Assembly (NCBI RefSeq): GCF_001279585.1
Contig: NZ_LGEC01000068.1
Coordinates: forward strand, 38,057-102,056
Reading direction: 5' to 3'
Length of the DNA: 64,000 nt
Origin: Nocardiopsis sp. NRRL B-16309
GTDB taxonomy: Bacteria > Actinomycetota > Actinomycetes > Streptosporangiales > Streptosporangiaceae
This document shows, in pieces, positions 1 through 9,109 of the stretch. The notes under the pieces are model-generated. The model did not search any database, was not told where the DNA came from, and saw nothing but the letters and a program-made list of their open reading frames with translations. The translations under genes were made by a program, and so were the position numbers. The number at the start of each line of letters is the position of its first letter. Position 1 is the first letter of the stretch.

Positions 1-35
1 CAGACCCGCGTCCCACCCAACCAAAGGAGTACCAG

Positions 36-1412
36 GTGAACGACACTTCGGTGCGGATCCTCGTTCCGTCCGGCATGCTCGGCGCCGGATTTCCGCCAGA
101 GACGATCGAGCGCGGCGTCGCTCTGGGCGCGGACGCCATCGCCGTCGACGGCGGCTCCACCGACTCGGGTCCCCACTACCTCGGATCGGCCACACCCAAG
201 ACCACCCGCGCCCAGGTCGAACACGACCTGCGCATCCTCCTCACGGCCGCGAGCGGTGCCCGCATCCCGCTCATCGTCGGCTCCTGCGGTACGAGCGGCA
301 CCGACGCCGGCGTCGACTGGGTCGCCGACATCACGCGGGACGTCCTGGCCTCCGAAGGGCTGGACCTGACCGTCGCCGCCATCTACGCCGAGCAGACGGC
401 GTCCTCGCTGGTGGAGGACCTGCGTGCCGGAGCGGTCCACCCGCTGCCGCCGGCCGGTGCCCTGGAGGCGGCCACCCTGGAGAGCTGCACCCACATCGTC
501 GCGATGATGGGGCACGAGCCGATCGAGGCGGCGCTGCGGGGTGGAGCCGACGTCGTCCTGGCCGGACGCGCCACCGACACCGCGGTCGCCGCCGCCGTCC
601 CGCTGATGCGCGGCATGCCCGCCGGTCCCAGCTGGCACGCGGCGAAGATCGTCGAGTGCGGCGGACAGTGCACGACCGATCCGCGCGGCGGCGGGGTACT
701 CGCCACCATCGACCACGACGGCTTCACCATCGAACCGCTCGACCCGGCCGTGTCCTGCACTCCCACCTCGGTGGCGGCGCACATGCTCTACGAGACCGCC
801 GACCCCTTCCGGATGCGTGAGCCCGCGGGCACGATCGACGTCACCGAGGCGACCTACCGGGCCCTCGACGACCGGATCGTGCGCGTGGAGGGCTCCAGGT
901 TCGAACCCGCGCCGCAGTACACGGTCAAGCTGGAGGGCGCGCGGATCAGCGGCTACGAGACGATGTCGTTCACCGCGATCCGGGACCCCCACATCCTGGC
1001 CGACATCGAGGACTGGGCGGCCCTCCTGCACCGGATCCTCGGCGAGTGGGTGAGCAGGACGCTGCGACTGGACCCGGACGAGTACGCCGTGGACATCCGG
1101 CTCTACGGCCACAACGCCGTCCTCCAGGACCGCGACCCGGCCACCGGCCCCGCCCGTGAGGTGGGGGTGATGCTGCTGGTCCACGCGAGCGACCAGGCCA
1201 CCGCCACCGCGATCGCCAAGGTCGCCAACCCGCTGATGCTGCACCTGCCGACCGCGGACATGGCCTACCTGCCGAGCACCGCCTTCCCGTTCTCGCCCGC
1301 CGAGACCGAGCGCGGCGCGGCCTACGAGTTCGTCCTCAACCACGTCGTGGACACCGACGACCCCACCGCCCCGTTCCGCACCGAGTACCGAAAGGCCACC
1401 GCCGATGTCTGA
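36..1412 (+). CDS. AtuA-like (DUF1446) acyclic terpene utilisation family protein
   Basis: A 458-residue cytoplasmic protein of the AtuA/DUF1446 family, known from acyclic terpene and related acyl-CoA catabolic operons; its exact reaction is not settled. The N-terminus (GADAIAVDGGSTDSGPHYLG) and the segments GSCGTSGTD and VLAGRATDTAVAAA are the typical glycine-rich family blocks. The GTG start at 36 is preceded by AAAGGAGT at good spacing. The next gene (DUF4387) overlaps its end by 8 bases, as is usual for this pair, so the two are probably translated together. It heads a five-gene region with an RraA-like protein, an MFS transporter and a GntR regulator, which suggests uptake and breakdown of a small organic acid or terpenoid-type substrate. 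The substrate is not identifiable from sequence. Confidence 0.85.
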   Translation: MNDTSVRILVPSGMLGAGFPPETIERGVALGADAIAVDGGSTDSGPHYLGSATPKTTRAQVEHDLRILLTAASGARIPLIVGSCGTSGTDAGVDWVADITRDVLASEGLDLTVAAIYAEQTASSLVEDLRAGAVHPLPPAGALEAATLESCTHIVAMMGHEPIEAALRGGADVVLAGRATDTAVAAAVPLMRGMPAGPSWHAAKIVECGGQCTTDPRGGGVLATIDHDGFTIEPLDPAVSCTPTSVAAHMLYETADPFRMREPAGTIDVTEATYRALDDRIVRVEGSRFEPAPQYTVKLEGARISGYETMSFTAIRDPHILADIEDWAALLHRILGEWVSRTLRLDPDEYAVDIRLYGHNAVLQDRDPATGPAREVGVMLLVHASDQATATAIAKVANPLMLHLPTADMAYLPSTAFPFSPAETERGAAYEFVLNHVVDTDDPTAPFRTEYRKATADV

Positions 1413-1746
1413 GACCCTGGGCGACCTCGCCCTGGAGGTGCGCTCCAAGAACGCCGGCCCGTTCTGGACCACCCTGGAACTGTTCATGCGCGACGAGGCC
1501 GGCTACGCGGCCGCCGCCGACGAGAACTTCCTCAACGAGGACGTGGTCGCGCGGCTGTACGGCGCCCCCGCCGAGCAGGTCCGCTTCTTCCGCATCCCCG
1601 CGTTGAACGTCGTGAAGATCTCCTTCCCGCGGATCGTCCCGCAGGGAGGGTTCCGCGACCGCGACGTCCACTCGGGCCAGCACCACGTCCCGCTCGCCGC
1701 GCTGGTACCGCCCGCCGCCGGCACCCGCGACGCCGCCACCGGTTGA
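1405..1746 (+). CDS. DUF4387 domain-containing protein
   Basis: A 113-residue protein matching the small DUF4387 family that accompanies AtuA-like proteins, sometimes as a fused C-terminal domain. Hallmarks visible here are LEVRSKNAGPF near residue 10, RLYGAP at about residue 50 and the HSGQHHVPLA segment near the C-terminus. The ATG at 1405 lies inside the end of the upstream AtuA-like gene, giving translational coupling. It is probably a partner subunit or co-factor of that protein. No catalytic residue can be assigned with confidence. Confidence 0.8.
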   Translation: MSETLGDLALEVRSKNAGPFWTTLELFMRDEAGYAAAADENFLNEDVVARLYGAPAEQVRFFRIPALNVVKISFPRIVPQGGFRDRDVHSGQHHVPLAALVPPAAGTRDAATG

Positions 1747-1808
1747 GGACCGCGCGGTCCCGCACCGGGACCTTCCACCCCGACACCCGCGAACCCGAGG
1801 AAGCCACC

Positions 1809-2480
1809 ATGCAACCCACCGAATCCGATCTCACGGCGCTCGCGCGCTGGGACACGCCCGCACTGAGCAACGCCCTGCGCCGCACGGAGTCCGGTGCCGA
1901 CGGGCAGGGGTACACGGACGGTTCGATCCACCGCGTCGTCGGCGCGACGATGGTGGGAACCGCCGTCACCGCCACCATGCGGGCCCGCGAACCCGGAGAC
2001 GACGCCGTGCCCGTGGCGGAACTGCACCGCGCGATCCTCGCCGTCGAGGGGCCGGTCGTCGTGGTCGTCCAGGACCTCGACGAGGTCCCGGGCGCCGGGG
2101 CGTTCCTCGGCGAGGTCAACGGCACCCTCCTGTCGGCACTGGGCATCGCCGGTTTCGTGACCAACGGGCGCGTGCGGGACGAGCCGGACCTGCGCGGCAC
2201 GGGCTACGCCGTACACGCGTCGGGGCTGTGCGTCGCCCGCGCCCACATGCGGCTGACCGGCGTCGGAGGCCCCGTCCGCGTCGCCGGACTCGACGTGGCG
2301 CCGGGCGACCTGCTGCACGGCGACGGGCACGGCGTCCTCAGGATCCCGCCGGGCGCCGCCGGTGCCCTGCCCGGCCTGGCCGAGGAGGTCCGCGCGGAGG
2401 AACAGGAGATCGTGGCCTGGGCGCGGTCGGCGGACTTCACGCACGAAGGGCTGCTGGCCCTCCGACGCGTGCGGCACTGA
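1809..2480 (+). CDS. RraA family protein (aldolase/decarboxylase-like)
   Basis: A 223-residue protein of the RraA superfamily, which includes regulators of RNase E and, in catabolic operons, 4-hydroxy-4-methyl-2-oxoglutarate/oxaloacetate aldolase-decarboxylases. The family blocks are present: the N-terminal TPALSNALR segment, VTNGRVRDEPDLRGTG with the substrate-binding Arg/Asp pair, and GDLLHGDGHGVLRIP near the C-terminus. The open frame begins earlier, but the ATG at 1809 has GAGGA eight bases upstream and gives the normal family length. In this operon an aldolase or lyase role is far more likely than an RNase regulator role. It sits between DUF4387 and the MFS transporter. Confidence 0.8.
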   Translation: MQPTESDLTALARWDTPALSNALRRTESGADGQGYTDGSIHRVVGATMVGTAVTATMRAREPGDDAVPVAELHRAILAVEGPVVVVVQDLDEVPGAGAFLGEVNGTLLSALGIAGFVTNGRVRDEPDLRGTGYAVHASGLCVARAHMRLTGVGGPVRVAGLDVAPGDLLHGDGHGVLRIPPGAAGALPGLAEEVRAEEQEIVAWARSADFTHEGLLALRRVRH

Positions 2481-2502
2481 GCCGACCGCGGCCGACACCC
2501 AC

Positions 2503-3897
2503 ATGAGCCCCTCTCCCGCGGACGGCTTCGGCCCGCGCTTCGCCCTGCCCGTACTCCTCGGTCCGGCGCTGAACTCCGTCAACACGACCATGATCGCGGT
2601 CGCGCTCGTGCCGATCGCACGGGCGACCGGCACGTCCCCGGCGGACGTCATCCTGCTGGTGGCCGGGCTCTACCTCGCCAGCGCGGTCGCCCAGCCGGCC
2701 ATGGGCGGACTCGTCGACCGGTACGGGCCCCGGCGGATCTACGTCGCGGGGATGGCCGTCGCCGCGATCGCGGGGCTCGTTCCGCTCGCGTTCCCGGCCT
2801 TCGCCGGGGCGCTCGCCTCGCGCGTCATGATCGGGATCGGCACGTCGGCGGCCTACCCGGCGGTGATGGCGGCGATCAGGAACCAGTCCGCGCGGGCGGG
2901 GCGGGAGGCGCCCCGCGGGCTGTTCGCGGCGGTCTCCGTCTCGGGCCTGGTCAGTGCCGCGGTCGGCCCGGTCCTGGGCGGCGTCCTCGTGGAGGGGTTC
3001 GGCTGGCAGGCGATCTTCGTCGTCAACGCCCCCTACGCGGTGGTCGCGATGGCGTGCGCGCTGGTGGGACTGCCCTCCGACCGGACCCGCGACGCGCAGA
3101 CAGGCCCCGCAGCGGAGGAGCGAGGGCCGGGCGGGCCCGACCTGCCCGGCCTCGTCGTGTTCGCGGTCGCGATCGGGGCCGCGCTCCTGTTCGCCCTCGA
3201 CGCGGGGACGGACCGGCTCTGGCTCCTCCTCGTCGCCGTGGTCGGGGCGGTGGCGCTCTACGTCTGGGAGAGGCGCCATCCCCGGCCGTTCCTGGACGTG
3301 CGCATGCTCGCCGCCCACCCGGCGCTCGTGCGCACCTACGCGCGGCTGTTCCTGGTGTACCTGTGCACGTACCTCGTCATCTACGGGATCACGCCCTGGC
3401 TGCAGTCCGCCGCGGGGTACACGGCCGACGCGGCGGGATGGATGCAACTGCCCGCGGTCGTCCTGGCGGGCGCGGCCGCGGCCCTCGTCTCCCGCAGCCG
3501 CGGTGTCCGCGTCCCGTTGATCGTCGCGGCGTCCGTCCTCGTCGTCGGCGGGCTGTTCCTGACGGTCACCACGGCCGCCGCGCCGATGTGGGTCCTGCTG
3601 GCCGTCATCGCGCTCTTCGGACCCCCGCAGGGCCTGACGGCGGTGTCCAACCAGGTCGCGGTGTACGGACAGGCGCCCGAGGGCCGGATGGGATCAGTCG
3701 CCGGCCTCTCGCGCACGGCGATCCAGGTCGCGGCGATCGCCGCCTCGGGGATCATCGGTCCGGTCTTCGGGCCGGCGCCCAGCGACGGCGGCCTGCACGC
3801 CATCGGGTGGACCATCGCCGCCCTCGCCGGGGCGGCGCTGCTGCTCACCGTGCTCGATCCGGCGCTTCGGCGCCTGTCCCGCCCACCGCGAGAGTGA
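2503..3897 (+). CDS. MFS transporter
   Basis: A 464-residue polytopic membrane protein of the major facilitator superfamily. The loop-2/3 signature GGLVDRYGPRR follows the second predicted membrane segment, and the hydrophobic pattern suggests 12-14 helices with a central charged loop near residues 190-215. The ATG at 2503 is 20 bases after the RraA stop, so it belongs to the same operon. The longer frame upstream of it overlaps the RraA gene and is rejected. It probably carries the substrate or product of the AtuA/RraA pathway; drug export is an alternative since the family resembles DHA-type transporters. Confidence 0.85.
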   Translation: MSPSPADGFGPRFALPVLLGPALNSVNTTMIAVALVPIARATGTSPADVILLVAGLYLASAVAQPAMGGLVDRYGPRRIYVAGMAVAAIAGLVPLAFPAFAGALASRVMIGIGTSAAYPAVMAAIRNQSARAGREAPRGLFAAVSVSGLVSAAVGPVLGGVLVEGFGWQAIFVVNAPYAVVAMACALVGLPSDRTRDAQTGPAAEERGPGGPDLPGLVVFAVAIGAALLFALDAGTDRLWLLLVAVVGAVALYVWERRHPRPFLDVRMLAAHPALVRTYARLFLVYLCTYLVIYGITPWLQSAAGYTADAAGWMQLPAVVLAGAAAALVSRSRGVRVPLIVAASVLVVGGLFLTVTTAAAPMWVLLAVIALFGPPQGLTAVSNQVAVYGQAPEGRMGSVAGLSRTAIQVAAIAASGIIGPVFGPAPSDGGLHAIGWTIAALAGAALLLTVLDPALRRLSRPPRE

Positions 3898-3974
3898 CTC
3901 GGCCGGGCAGGAGCGTTGCTATCGCAAGACCGCCAGGAAACGCATACGGCTATGCTGTCAGGTATCGTCGAGCC

Positions 3975-4706
3975 ATGAACGGCAGGCAGTTGCGCACCAT
4001 GACGACCGAGACGCTCGCCGAACGCACGTACCGGGCGGTGCGCGACGCCATCAGGGCCGGAGAGCTCAAACCCGGTGAGAAGATCACCGAGCGCGGGCTC
4101 GCCGAGCGGCTGTCGGTGAGCCCGACCCCCGTACGCGAGGCGATCCGCAGGCTGGAGACCGAACGGCTGCTCGACCGCACCGGCCCCCGCACGGTCGTCG
4201 TCGCCGCAATGGAGGACTCCGCGGTCCAGGAGCTGGCCGAGGTCGAGGTCGCCCTCCGCGGCCTGGTCGCGCGCTTCGCCGCCCGCCACGCCACCGACGA
4301 CCAGATCGACCGCCTCGACGCCATCCTGGACGAGGCCGACGACCTCCTCATCGTCATCCAGCAGCGCAACAGCGAGGACCGGCCCATCGACCGGCACCTG
4401 AGCACCCTCTTCGACACCATGCAGGAGTTCAACGACACGGTGAACTCCTGCGCCCACAACCCGGTCCTGGTGGGGCTCCTGGAGCAGACGCGCGTGTTCT
4501 CCCAGGCCGAGCGGCGGGCACGCCTCCGCGAGCACATCTCCGCCGGCGACCGGTCCGCGCTGGACCGCTACAGCTACCACCGGATGCTCGTCCGCGCACT
4601 GCGCGACCGCGACGCGGAGTCGGCCGAGCGGATCGTGATGGAGGACGCCCGCGCCGGACTCGTCGGCCGCCGACCGACCGCGAACGACGCCCCCCACGCG
4701 GAGTGA
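3975..4706 (+). CDS. GntR family transcriptional regulator (FadR/FCD type)
   Basis: A 243-residue one-component regulator. The N-terminal winged helix-turn-helix is clear (TYRAVRDAIRAGELKPGEKI, then ERLSVSPTPVREAIRRLE), followed by an all-helical FCD-like effector domain with DRHLSTLFD and a late YHRMLVRALRDRD segment. The ATG at 3975 gives the normal family length; the frame stays open far upstream but there it lies antisense to nothing useful and overlaps the MFS gene. Same-strand placement after the AtuA/RraA/MFS genes makes it the likely local repressor of that operon. The 77-base gap before it could hold its own promoter (TATGCT at 3951). Confidence 0.88.
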   Translation: MNGRQLRTMTTETLAERTYRAVRDAIRAGELKPGEKITERGLAERLSVSPTPVREAIRRLETERLLDRTGPRTVVVAAMEDSAVQELAEVEVALRGLVARFAARHATDDQIDRLDAILDEADDLLIVIQQRNSEDRPIDRHLSTLFDTMQEFNDTVNSCAHNPVLVGLLEQTRVFSQAERRARLREHISAGDRSALDRYSYHRMLVRALRDRDAESAERIVMEDARAGLVGRRPTANDAPHAE

Positions 4707-4781
4707 GGGCGTCCTCGCCGCTCGCCACGCGGGCGCCGCGAACCTGAACCGCCCGCTGGGGGCCGGCCTTGCCAGCGCGTG

Positions 4782-5412
4782 TCAGGGGCGGGGTTCGAGG
4801 TCCTGGCTGGAGAGGGGTTCGTCCGGCAGGGGGCGGCCCGAGGCGGCCCGGAGTCCGTCCAGGCCCAGGGCCAGCATCGGCGTCGGTCATCGACTGGTCG
4901 GTGGACTGCAGGCCGATGATCACGAGCGCGGCCAGGAGCACCACGTCGCCCGTGCCCACGTCGGCGCGGAGCGTGCCCGCCTCCTGCCCCAGGCGGACCA
5001 GCTCGTCCAACACGGCGGTGACCTTGCCCCGGACCTCGACGAGCCGGGGGTCGCTCCAGACGGTCCGTCCGGCCTCCGGTGAGAACACCGTCAACCGCAG
5101 GGTGAACCGCATCTCGGGCGAGCCGCTCAGTGCGCGGACGAAGGTCTCCCATCCCAGGCCGCCCTCGTCGAGGGCCTGCCGTGCCCGGGCGAGCAGTGCG
5201 GAGAAGCTGTCCAGGGTGACCGCGCGGATCAGTGTGTCGCGGTCGGGGAAGCGCCGGTAGAGGGTTCCGACACCGACTCCGGCCTGGCGCGCGAGTTCCT
5301 CCATCGGCACGTCCTCCAGCCCCCGCTGGGCGAGCAGTGTCTTGGCGGTGGCGATGATCTGGTCGCGGTTGCGCCGCGCGTCGGCCCGCAGTGGCTGTGG
5401 CTCGGCCGTCAT
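4782..5412 (-). CDS. TetR family regulator with frameshifted 3' end
   Basis: TetR regulator: the DNA-binding domain is intact (RNRDQIIATAKTLLAQRGLE, then QAGVGVGTLYRRFPDRDTLI), and the start at ATG 5412 has GAGGAGG upstream. The ligand domain runs normally to LQSTDQSMTD. There the reading frame slides into a meaningless arginine/proline-rich tail that would run on to 4429, antisense to the GntR gene. Switching frame near 4885 restores a plausible C-terminus (LALGLDGLRAASGRPLPDEP) that stops at 4782, which is where I end the gene. Either a real frameshift or a sequence error is present. It is divergent from the SDR at 5672 and a 19-bp palindrome lies between them, so it probably represses that gene. 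Confidence 0.7.
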
Positions 5413-5528
5413 GCCGTCCCCCTCCTCCTCGTCGCCTGGGCGTCCGTCCTCCCAGCGCCCATGGAACCGGACGATATCATTCCGAAAAAGTGGACGGGAG
5501 GCCTCCGTTTTGATAGCGTCACTCACAA

Positions 5529-5547
5529 GCGGAAGGACACCTTCCGC
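5529..5547. promoter_or_regulatory. Perfect 19-bp palindrome, putative TetR operator
   Basis: GCGGAAGG-ACA-CCTTCCGC is an inverted repeat with perfect 8-base arms and a 3-base centre. It lies in the 259-base gap between the divergent TetR gene (start 5412) and SDR gene (start 5672). Size and symmetry fit binding by a TetR-type dimer; the assignment to this regulator is inferred from position. Confidence 0.6.
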
Positions 5548-5671
5548 ATGAGGCCACTGGAGGACGCGTGAGGCCCCTCCGGTGTCCTGGTCGCGGGCGC
5601 CTCCGCCACCGCTTGAACTCGAGTTCGAGACACTTTTCCCGAAGCTCCGACCTCAACGAAGAGGGTCACGT

Positions 5672-6520
5672 ATGTCGACTGCACACCCCACCGCGATCAT
5701 CACCGGGGGAACCGGCGGCATGGGGCTGGCAACGGCAAGGCTCATGGGTCAGGACCACCGCATCGTGCTGGCAGACCTCGACCGGACGCGCCTCGATGAC
5801 GCGGTGGGCGAGCTGGCCGTGGCCGGAGTCGAAGCGGTCGGCGTGGTCTGCGACATCACCGACAAGGCATCCGTCGAGCGGCTGTTCCAGCACGCGGAGT
5901 CTGAAGGAAGTCACGTTCGGGCAGTAGTCCACGCCGCCGGCATCAGTCCGCACATGGGTACGGCCGAACGCATCGCTCGCATCAACGCAACGGGCACCGT
6001 CAACATCGCGAGGGTCTTCCTCGCGCGGGCCGCGGACGGCGACGCACTGGTCAATGTGGCGTCAACCGCCGGACACAGCATCCCCAAGCTCCTCGTCCCG
6101 CTTCGTGCCTTCCGCCATGCCGAGGATCGACCCGGCGACTTCGAGAAGGCGATCGTCCGTCGCGCGAGGGTCGTCGGCCGGAGACTCCAACCCGGACTGG
6201 CCTACGCCATCAGCAAGAACTTCGTCCACTGGTACAGCCGTTTCCTCGCGGCCGAGTTCGGGGAGCGGGGAGCGCGGGTCGTTTCCGTCTCTCCTGGGAG
6301 CTTCGATACCGAGATGGGCCGCCTGGAGGAGAACCACGGCGCCGGCGAGCTGGTGAAGTCGGCGGCGATCAAGCGATTCGGCAGGCCCGAAGAGGTGGCG
6401 GCTGTTCTCGCCTTCTGCGCGAGCGAAGCACCCGGTTATCTGACCGGGACCGACATCCTGGTCGACGGGGGCACCAAGGCCGGGAGAGAGTGCGCGAGGT
6501 TCCAGAGAAGAGCTCAGTAG
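5672..6520 (+). CDS. SDR family NAD(P)-dependent oxidoreductase
   Basis: A 282-residue classical short-chain dehydrogenase/reductase. The cofactor motif GGTGGMG is at about residue 13, the acidic NAD-type DLDR turn follows, the catalytic Ser is in NVASTAGHS and the catalytic pair is Y-A-I-S-K. The C-terminal SPGSFDTEMG and LTGTDILVDGG segments complete the fold. ATG 5672 is preceded by GAGGG; an upstream in-frame ATG lacks a site and would add a non-SDR tail. The insert between the Ser and Tyr blocks (LRAFRHAEDRPGDFEKAI) is longer than usual, so the substrate pocket may be unusual. It is probably controlled by the divergent TetR protein. Confidence 0.88.
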   Translation: MSTAHPTAIITGGTGGMGLATARLMGQDHRIVLADLDRTRLDDAVGELAVAGVEAVGVVCDITDKASVERLFQHAESEGSHVRAVVHAAGISPHMGTAERIARINATGTVNIARVFLARAADGDALVNVASTAGHSIPKLLVPLRAFRHAEDRPGDFEKAIVRRARVVGRRLQPGLAYAISKNFVHWYSRFLAAEFGERGARVVSVSPGSFDTEMGRLEENHGAGELVKSAAIKRFGRPEEVAAVLAFCASEAPGYLTGTDILVDGGTKAGRECARFQRRAQ

Positions 6521-6721
6521 AGCCCGTCTCGTGTGGATTCCCGCGGCGGTGGCCTCGCCCCGCAGCCGCGGTGGTGTGCTCCTCAACGGTCTTCCCGCGG
6601 TCCTCGAGCTCCTTTTCTGCCAGGGTCATTCGGGCGAGGACGACGGCTACGAGCGTCCGTGCAGGTCGCGCCGCTGGACGCGTCCGTGCGGTGGACGGGT
6701 CCAGCGGCGCGGGGCCGTGGG

Positions 6722-7297
6722 TCAGCGGCCGATGGTCCAGGGGCCGTCGGCCTGGATGTGGAGGTAGTCGACCGCTTCGGCACCGTCGAGCAGCGGCAGG
6801 TCCCCGAGCGTGACACTGCCCTCGTAGGCGCCGATCTCGTTGACGATGCTCGCGTAGCGGGTCTCGTCCGCGCCGTAGGTCACGATGATGAAGTTGCTGC
6901 TGCCGGAGTGGGTGAGCTCCAGGGTCATGTCGGACGAGGGCGTCCAGTCCAGCCGGTAGAGCGCGTCTCCGGTCCCGCTGAGCCAGTAGTTGTCGCTGCC
7001 CCAGGTCAGGGCCTCGGACGCGGGCATGGGAAGCACGTTCTGGGAGTCCGCGGTGTCCGCGGGCTCCTCTGCCGCGTCCTCGGTGGTTCCGGTCTCCGTG
7101 TCCTGCTCGGCGGTGTCGGTCTCCTCGGCCGGGGCCTCCTCTGCCGGGGCGGAGGTCTCCCCGCCGACGGGCTCCAACTCGCCCAGGGAGAAGGAACAGG
7201 AGGTCAGAGTCGCCGCGAGGACGAGGGAGGCGACGCCGGCGGTCGCCCGCGCGAGAACGGTACCGCTCATGGGGGCGAGGGTGAGGTTACGGCTCAT
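6722..7297 (-). CDS. Predicted secreted lipoprotein, function unknown
   Basis: A 191-residue protein with a signal sequence (SGTVLARATAGVASLVLAAT) ending in a lipobox L-T-S-C at about residues 31-34, so the Cys is probably acylated and the protein anchored outside the membrane. A Glu/Thr/Asp/Ala-rich linker spans about residues 45-90, followed by a compact domain of about 100 residues without a recognisable catalytic motif. The start at 7297 gives a normal lipoprotein signal; a second in-frame ATG ten codons later is possible. Bases 6521-6721 hold nothing I recognise. Confidence 0.7.
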   Translation of the reverse strand: MSRNLTLAPMSGTVLARATAGVASLVLAATLTSCSFSLGELEPVGGETSAPAEEAPAEETDTAEQDTETGTTEDAAEEPADTADSQNVLPMPASEALTWGSDNYWLSGTGDALYRLDWTPSSDMTLELTHSGSSNFIIVTYGADETRYASIVNEIGAYEGSVTLGDLPLLDGAEAVDYLHIQADGPWTIGR

Positions 7298-7497
7298 GAT
7301 CAGAGTTTTCCAAGGTGAGAGTCGGTCGGATCCGCCACTCCGGGGACACGGGGGAGTGGAGTCGGGGAAGGGACACGGGAACTGTCCCCTTGCTCTGACA
7401 CGGGGGAGCCTGCTTCGGTTCCGGGTATCCGGTGACGAGTTCGTGGAGACCGCCTGTGCCCCCCGTCACCCGGCCCCGGGACCCGACCGGCCGGACG

Positions 7498-7680
7498 TCA
7501 CCAGGGAATGACGCCCTCGTCCTCGAAGAACCCGCCGCTCGGGCCGTCGTCGGGCAGTGTGGCGAGCCGGATCGCCGTGGCGGCGCCCTGTTCTGGCGTG
7601 CGCGGGCCCTGGAAGCCGGTGAAGTCGGTCGCGACCAGGCCCGGGCAGGCGGCGTTGATGAGGACGCCGCTCCCTCGCGC
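7498..7680 (-). pseudogene. C-terminal relic of a short-chain dehydrogenase
   Basis: The frame encodes only the tail of an SDR of the carbonyl-reductase type: VLINAACPGLVATDFTGF is the segment after the catalytic Tyr-Lys, followed by PEQGAATAIRLATLPDDGP and the usual FFEDEGVIPW ending. The Rossmann half and active site are absent and the sequence just upstream is unrelated Arg-rich translation. I read it as a 5'-deleted remnant rather than a functional short protein. Confidence 0.65.
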
Positions 7681-7747
7681 TCGCCGGGCTGATCGCGACC
7701 GCCGCCCGGCTGTGACCACCGCGGTCGGACGGTTCGAGGGCCCCGGC

Positions 7748-9109
7748 TCAGGCTCCGCCCAGGATGTCGTCGGCGGCGCGGTGGCCGCTGGTCACGGCAC
7801 CGTCGAGGGCGCCGTTGCCCGGAAAGGCCCCGGTCTCGGCGGCGGCCCAGTGCACGCGCCCCACGGGTCGGCGCAACCAGGACCCGTACCGGGTCAGGAA
7901 ACCGGGCGGCGTGGGCGACTGGTAGGCGCGGCTGTAGGTGTCCGGACCCGCGGCCGACTGCGTGAAAGCGATCGGGTCGTCGGCCAGCGGGCCCAGCGCC
8001 ACCCGCAGGTTCTCCAGGAGCAGGGCGCGGTGGCGGTCGGGCGCGCCGGTGATCCGCCGGTCGGCTCCGAGGGGGTCGCTCTCGTCGAACATGTAGGTGT
8101 GCGCGACCAGGCGCCCCTCGTCCGCGTCGGTCGGGCTGTCGTCGAGCGTCCAGGCGGGCACGCCGTCGTCGAAGTGCACCCCGCCGGACAGGCCGAACTT
8201 GCGCCAGAACGGTCGCCAGTACACCAGCTCGGTGCGGATGATCTCCGAATGCGGCCACTCGCGCTGCAGGCCCTCGCGTTCGGGCGGCAGGGCCGGGGAG
8301 AACGCGATGTGCGCGGCGTCGGCGGGGGACAGGGCCAGCACCGCCCGGTCCGCGGCGACCTCGCCCCAGGGGCCGCCCACCCGTACGCCCTGCTCGTCCT
8401 GCTCGACCCGTTCGACGTGCCGGCCCGTACGCAGGCATCCGGCGATGGGCGCGGCCAGCCGCTCGACCAGGAGCGCGGGGTCCAGGCGCAGGAAGTCGTC
8501 CACGTCGGGCAGATCGGGGCCGATGTGGGCCAGCAGCCAGAGCAGGCTGATGCGGTCGGCGGGCAGCCCCGCGTCGAGGGTCAGGGCCTCCTCCACCAGT
8601 CCGAGAAGCCGGGTGTCGGAGGTGTACGAGCGCAGCCAGGAGCGCACCGTGCGCTGGTCGAGTTCCTGGGCCTCGGCCGAGCGCCATGGCTCGGCGAGGT
8701 CCACGTTCCTGCTCAGCCGCGCGAACCCGGCGAAGATCCACTCGTTGCGCAGGCGGGTCCACCACGAGGTCCCCAACGGCACGTTGTCCTCGCTGTGGTG
8801 GACGTCGCCGTCGTCGTCGACCCGCAGGTCCTGGAGGGCGGCGTCGTGCAGCACGGGTTCGACCGGCACGTCGAGTTCGGCGGCCAGGTCCAGGAGCGCG
8901 CGTGCGCCCGGCGGCAGGTACATGTTGCCCGCCGGGAGGCCGTCCGGTTCCGAGGCGGGCATCAGCGCGGCGCGGCCGCCCGGTTCGCCGTGGCCCTCCA
9001 GCACCAGGACTCGCAGGCCTCCCTCATGCAGTCGCCGCGCCGCGGCCAGCCCGGACACACCCGCACCCACGACCACGACATCGGTCCGCTCGGTCACCCT
9101 GATCCCCAC
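7748..9109 (-). CDS. FAD-dependent amine oxidase / desaturase-like oxidoreductase
   Basis: A 453-residue flavoprotein. The dinucleotide-binding motif VVVGAGVSGLAAARRL is at the N-terminus, followed by VLEGHGEPGGRA, and the C-terminal FAD-contact block HWAAAETGAFPGNGALDGAV closes the fold. This pattern is shared by flavin amine oxidases, protoporphyrinogen oxidases and carotenoid desaturases. Length and the C-terminal block fit an amine-oxidase-like member best. The GTG at 9109 lies very close to AGGAG; GTG 9097 is an alternative start four codons in. An SDR relic follows it on the same strand. The substrate is unknown. Confidence 0.75.
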   Translation of the reverse strand: MGIRVTERTDVVVVGAGVSGLAAARRLHEGGLRVLVLEGHGEPGGRAALMPASEPDGLPAGNMYLPPGARALLDLAAELDVPVEPVLHDAALQDLRVDDDGDVHHSEDNVPLGTSWWTRLRNEWIFAGFARLSRNVDLAEPWRSAEAQELDQRTVRSWLRSYTSDTRLLGLVEEALTLDAGLPADRISLLWLLAHIGPDLPDVDDFLRLDPALLVERLAAPIAGCLRTGRHVERVEQDEQGVRVGGPWGEVAADRAVLALSPADAAHIAFSPALPPEREGLQREWPHSEIIRTELVYWRPFWRKFGLSGGVHFDDGVPAWTLDDSPTDADEGRLVAHTYMFDESDPLGADRRITGAPDRHRALLLENLRVALGPLADDPIAFTQSAAGPDTYSRAYQSPTPPGFLTRYGSWLRRPVGRVHWAAAETGAFPGNGALDGAVTSGHRAADDILGGA

